From Lachnocurva sp029100405 (lineage in GTDB: Bacteria > Bacillota > Clostridia > Lachnospirales > Lachnospiraceae): a stretch of DNA of 64,000 bases. Under the pieces are notes generated by a model. That model was not told where the DNA came from and ran no database searches. It worked only from the letters and a program-made list of their open reading frames with translations. Shown piece after piece: positions 60,627 to 64,000 of the stretch; within the stretch, counting starts at the first letter, position 1; each line of letters begins with the position of its first letter. The DNA is taken from assembly GCA_046263755.1 (NCBI GenBank), contig JBJYZC010000011.1, positions 1-64,000 of the forward strand. The letters are read 5' to 3'. Position numbers and translations under genes: made by a program.

Positions 60627-61824
60627 CGCCAGGATCCGAAGCAAGGTCCTGAGACAGCTGGATCAAAATCAGGACCTTGAGGATGAGACGGTCCGGTCCT
60701 GTGTCCGACGGGAGGTCTGTCGGGAGGGAAGAGAAAGACCACTGTCCATACAGGAAAGACAGATGCTGGAAGAGACGGTTTTCAACTCGATCCGGAAACT
60801 CGATATCCTTCAGGAACTTCTGGAGGATGAGGAGATTACTGAAATTATGATTAATGGTCCGGATCAGATCTTTCTGGAAAAGCGAGGCCGGATCTATCTG
60901 TCTGACCGGAAGTTTGCTTCGGAAGAGAGGCTGATGGATGTCATCCAGCAGATCGCAGCGGCAAATAATCAGATCATCAGTGAATCCTCGCCGATTCTGG
61001 ATACAAGGATTCATGGGGAACGTGTCTGTATTGTCCTTCCACCGATCGGAATCGATCATCCCATTCTTTCCATCCGAAAGTTTCCGAAGGAGCCGATCCG
61101 GATGGATCAGCTGCTGGCAAACGGCTCTTTGTCAGTGGAAATTGCGGATTTTCTCAGGAAGGCTGTGGAAGCCCGCTACAATATCTTTATTTCGGGAGGT
61201 ACTTCCAGCGGGAAAACCACCTTTTTAAATGCCCTGACGGAATTTATTCCCAGTGACCAGCGGGTGATAACGATCGAAGATTCTGCAGAGCTTGTGGTTC
61301 TCGGTATCCCAAATTTGATACGGCTGGAGAGCCGGAACAAGACACTGGAGGGAAAGCTCGAAGTAACGATCCGGGACCTGGTGAGAACTTCCCTTCGTCT
61401 CCGACCGGATCGAATTATTATTGGCGAATGTCGGGGAGGAGAAGCACTTGATATGGTGCAGGCGATGAGTACGGGGCATCCCGGATCGTTAAGTACCGGT
61501 CATGCGAATTCTGCCAGGGATATGCTGTCCCGTCTGGAGGTCATGATTCTGATGGGAGGACAGGCAGATCTCCCGCTTGCCGCTGTTCGTCAGCAGATTG
61601 CTGCCGGGATTGATATCATCATTCACTTGGCCCGCTTAAGAGATAAAAGCCGAAGACTTGTAGAAATTTCGGAAGTGGACGGCATGGAAGATGGAGAGAT
61701 CCGGCTGAACCGGCTCTATCGACTGAAGGAAGACCGGGAGGAAGGGGAGGCCTATCAATGGGAGAAAGACGGGGAACTGATTCACATAGAAAAGATGAAA
61801 AGAGCCGGCTTCGTAACCTGGTGA
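60613..61824 (+). CDS. Tad pilus assembly ATPase TadA (CpaF)
   Basis: The protein (403 residues from ATG 60613, GGAGGG upstream) is the secretion ATPase that drives Flp pilus assembly. It has Walker A GGTSSGKTTFLNAL (K201), the Asp box ITIEDSAEL, Walker B RIIIGECRGGEALDM, and the His box GHPGSLSTGHANSARD. It has the N-terminal helical region of the CpaF family. It overlaps TadZ by 14 bp and TadB by 67 bp. Confidence 0.95.
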   Translation: MPGLDARIRSKVLRQLDQNQDLEDETVRSCVRREVCREGRERPLSIQERQMLEETVFNSIRKLDILQELLEDEEITEIMINGPDQIFLEKRGRIYLSDRKFASEERLMDVIQQIAAANNQIISESSPILDTRIHGERVCIVLPPIGIDHPILSIRKFPKEPIRMDQLLANGSLSVEIADFLRKAVEARYNIFISGGTSSGKTTFLNALTEFIPSDQRVITIEDSAELVVLGIPNLIRLESRNKTLEGKLEVTIRDLVRTSLRLRPDRIIIGECRGGEALDMVQAMSTGHPGSLSTGHANSARDMLSRLEVMILMGGQADLPLAAVRQQIAAGIDIIIHLARLRDKSRRLVEISEVDGMEDGEIRLNRLYRLKEDREEGEAYQWEKDGELIHIEKMKRAGFVTW

Positions 61825-62522
61825 TCGAAGTTTTCGAAGATCTTTTTATCAGTATCCTTTTTGCTTTCCTGTTTTATCGATCTTTCTTTGGTCTGATTTT
61901 AATTCTTCCGATTTCCTTTTTAAATCATAGGCGGATCCGACAGGATAAAGAAACGGAAAGAGAGGAAGAGTTTCATCGGCAATTTCGGGAACTTTTGAAT
62001 ATCCTAGCCACATCATTAAGTGGCGGCTATTCGATTGAGCGCTCTTTTGTTCAGGCAGAAGGAGAACTCTTAGAACTCTATCCGGAGGGCACGGTATTTC
62101 AGGAGGATCTTAGGCAGTTAAACCGGAGGGTAGGCCTGAATCAGCCTGTAGAAAAGGCTTTTCTCCAATTTGCAGAAAAGTGGCCTTATACGGAAGTCCG
62201 GGGATTTGCTGAGATCTTCGCTTTTGCTAAGAGGCTGGGTGGTGATTATGGAATGAATATCAGAAAGACCGCCATTTCCATTGGTGAGAATCTGGAACTT
62301 TGCCAGGAAATAGAAGCGGTTATAGCGGACAAAAAACTGGAGCTGAAAATCATGAGTATCATGCCGACTGGGATCCTGGTCTATATTTCTCTGGCATCGC
62401 CGGAGTTTTTACAGGCTTCTTATCACAATCCGGCTGGGGTCACGGTCATGACGATCTGTCTTTTCGTCTATCTTTTGGCGGTATTTCTGGGACGAAGAAT
62501 GATTCAGTCGGCAAGAATGTAA
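61758..62522 (+). CDS. Tad pilus inner-membrane protein TadB
   Basis: The 254-residue type II secretion F-family protein has an N-terminal membrane segment (about 28-55), a cytoplasmic helical domain with LLNILATSLSGGYSIERSF, and one or two C-terminal helices (about 205-245). The start has AGGGGAGG in front at normal spacing, which supports an unusual 67-bp overlap with tadA; a GTG at 61821 is a shorter option. It forms the platform with TadC. The 112-bp gap after it encodes only a basic 21-codon frame. Confidence 0.88.
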   Translation: MGERRGTDSHRKDEKSRLRNLVIEVFEDLFISILFAFLFYRSFFGLILILPISFLNHRRIRQDKETEREEEFHRQFRELLNILATSLSGGYSIERSFVQAEGELLELYPEGTVFQEDLRQLNRRVGLNQPVEKAFLQFAEKWPYTEVRGFAEIFAFAKRLGGDYGMNIRKTAISIGENLELCQEIEAVIADKKLELKIMSIMPTGILVYISLASPEFLQASYHNPAGVTVMTICLFVYLLAVFLGRRMIQSARM

Positions 62523-62634
62523 AGCGGGCTATGAAAATTTTGATCGGGGCGAAGAGAAAATCAAAGATCGGGAGAAAGGAATCAATCAGGAGTTAGGAAC
62601 AAAGGAAAATCGCAAGAATAGAGGGGGAGAAGTT

Positions 62635-63924
62635 ATGATTATTTCAATTTTATGTCTGGCAGGTCTGGCCGGTTTTCTGCATTGGCAGAAGACCAGGGGC
62701 AGTCCGCTGCCGAAGAAATTGGTGCGGGTTCTGCTTTTGATCGAGTGCCTTGGGCTTGTGCTTTCCGTGGGAGATCTGATTCACAGCCATTTTTTGGCAG
62801 AGGATACGGTCAAACGACCGGAATATGGAGAAGGCGCGAAAACCTATGAATTTACCGTCAAGAGTGGAAAAAAGAGACTGACTTACGAAGGGAAAACGGC
62901 AGAAAGAAGACTTTCTTCCGCTGAGATCCAAAAGAAGTTCAGTCAGGCAGAAAAAGAAATAGATACTTCGCTGGCGGGGGAGAATAAGAGCCTGTCGAAG
63001 GTTGAAAGGGATTTGAAACCACGATCCTCCTATGTGGACGGCTGGGTTGCGGCAAGCTGGAGATTTGAACCGAAGGATCTCATCAAAAATAACGGGACGG
63101 TTCTGAATGCCGGTATTGAAAAGACAGAGGTCGTCGGTCAGGTGGAGTTGACCTGCCAGGAGACGAAAGTGACTTTGGAGTATCCTTTGGTTCTTTATCC
63201 GGCGGATCCGGGGGAGACAGAAGGACTTCGTAAAATTTTGGATCAGGCCTGGTCGGAGGCAGAGGATAAATCTTCGGATCAGAAAAAAATGAAACTGCCA
63301 TTGAAAGCGGGAAAACAGAAGGTTTTTTGGTATGAAAAAGACAGTGGCAGGGGGAGAAATCTATCCATTCTTGGTTTCATTACTGCCTTCCTACTGACTT
63401 TTGCCGGGATGGCAGAAAAAAAGAGGAGAAAAGATCAGTATCTCGAAGCGATGAGAGAAGATTATCCGGGAATATTAAACATGCTCTTTCTCTATGTACA
63501 ATCCGGTATCACGACCAGGGGTGCAATGGAACGGATCGGTCGGACTTATCTGGCAGGTCGGGAGAAGGGAAAGGAAAAACGTCCGGGCTACGAGCTTCTC
63601 CTTATGACCATTCGGGAAATGGAGTCCGGAACCGGAGAACAGAAAGCTTATGAGCATATGGGAAGCCGGGCAGGTGAAAGAAGTTTTCGTAAGCTGTCCC
63701 TGCTTCTGACACAGAATCTGGCGAGAGGGACGGGTGACCTCCTTTTGCATTTGGAGCGAGAAGCCAGAGAGGCCAGAGAAGAGTCGAAGAATCGGGTTCG
63801 TTCGGAGGGTGAGAAGATTTCAACCCGACTCTTACTTCCTATGATGCTTCTCATGGGAGTCGTATTGGCCATTTTGATATTCCCGGCAATGTATGGGATC
63901 CAAACAGGGATGTTTGGGGGATAA
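62635..63924 (+). CDS. TadC-like platform protein with N-terminal extracytoplasmic domain
   Basis: The 429-residue protein ends in a type II secretion F domain of TadC type (DYPGILNMLFLYVQSGITTRGAMERIG, about 280-306, and the final helix about 400-424). Before it are two membrane helices (about 2-16 and 30-48), a soluble region of about 190 residues (50-240) with strands and many charges, and a third helix (about 242-262). A usual TadC is near 300 residues without this domain. The start has GAGGGGGAG in front. Confidence 0.82.
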   Translation: MIISILCLAGLAGFLHWQKTRGSPLPKKLVRVLLLIECLGLVLSVGDLIHSHFLAEDTVKRPEYGEGAKTYEFTVKSGKKRLTYEGKTAERRLSSAEIQKKFSQAEKEIDTSLAGENKSLSKVERDLKPRSSYVDGWVAASWRFEPKDLIKNNGTVLNAGIEKTEVVGQVELTCQETKVTLEYPLVLYPADPGETEGLRKILDQAWSEAEDKSSDQKKMKLPLKAGKQKVFWYEKDSGRGRNLSILGFITAFLLTFAGMAEKKRRKDQYLEAMREDYPGILNMLFLYVQSGITTRGAMERIGRTYLAGREKGKEKRPGYELLLMTIREMESGTGEQKAYEHMGSRAGERSFRKLSLLLTQNLARGTGDLLLHLEREAREAREESKNRVRSEGEKISTRLLLPMMLLMGVVLAILIFPAMYGIQTGMFGG

Positions 63925-64000
63925 AAGAATCAGGGAGTTATGAAATAGAAAATAGAATGCGAAGGTTATGGGGATGAGAGAGTTATGGGACAGGTGATTT
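63925..64000 (+). other. Operon continues past the right edge
   Basis: The last 76 bp contain short frames and an ATG at 63984 that stays open to the edge. Flp pilin, TadE/F or further pilus genes would be expected next, but too little sequence is present for a call. Confidence 0.3.

Noticed and set aside
62300..62596. 98-codon frame over the end of tadB
   Set aside because: Mostly an out-of-frame reading of tadB; the 21 codons beyond it are too few and too basic to support a gene.

Overview
The window looks like the replication-origin region of a low-to-mid GC Clostridia chromosome, most probably a Lachnospiraceae member. The evidence is the gene order dnaA-dnaN-S4-recF-gyrB-gyrA facing away from rpmH-rnpA-yidD-yidC-jag, a DUF3881-type protein that I associate mainly with that family, parAB followed by a DUF4446 protein, and the sets gdpP-rplI-dnaB and dnaX-ybaB-recR. 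Species cannot be named from the sequence alone.

Layout. An rRNA promoter and leader fire leftward off the left edge (1-188), next to tRNA-Ser(GCU). From there to about 10.6 kb everything is on the minus strand: fumarate hydratase subunits, gyrA, gyrB, recF, an S4 protein, dnaN and dnaA. At 10.62-11.14 kb lies oriC with a dense set of DnaA boxes. Right of it most genes are on the plus strand, so transcription runs away from the origin on both sides. 11.1-20.3 kb holds the rpmH operon, mnmE, mnmG, rsmG, parA and parB, with two parS sites (one inside rsmG, one just before parA). 20.3-31.8 kb holds DUF4446 and DUF3881 proteins, a GPH sugar transporter between two tRNA genes, trmB, a D-Ala-D-Ala carboxypeptidase, and a compact overlapping run: PLP decarboxylase, guanylate-kinase-like protein, holB, ricT, trmN6, rsmI. 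31.9-33.0 kb is rpsF-ssb-rpsR.

33.2-43.8 kb is an accessory carbohydrate locus: AraC regulator, sugar-binding lipoprotein, two permeases, a GH2 beta-galactosidase and a small membrane protein. A PucR-type regulator and an MsmK-type ATPase follow on the opposite strand. Together they would import and hydrolyse a beta-galactoside. 44.0-47.9 kb is gdpP-rplI-dnaB. 48-58.8 kb is a mixed part: a divergent ferredoxin/DUF1858 redox pair, mecA, a GH18 hydrolase, Sua5/TsaC, a degenerate low-molecular-weight phosphatase homologue, dCMP deaminase, greA, tRNA-Ser(CGA), a tocopherol-cyclase-like protein, then dnaX-ybaB-recR. From 59.1 kb a Tad pilus operon starts (prepilin peptidase, TadZ-like, TadA, TadB, TadC) and runs off the right edge.

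Most of the window is conserved housekeeping. The less ordinary items are the phosphatase homologue with an altered active-site loop, the TadZ-like protein without a Walker A motif, TadC with an inserted outer domain, the tocopherol-cyclase homologue, and several operator-like palindromes and short tandem repeats between genes. No CRISPR array, insertion sequence or prophage was seen.
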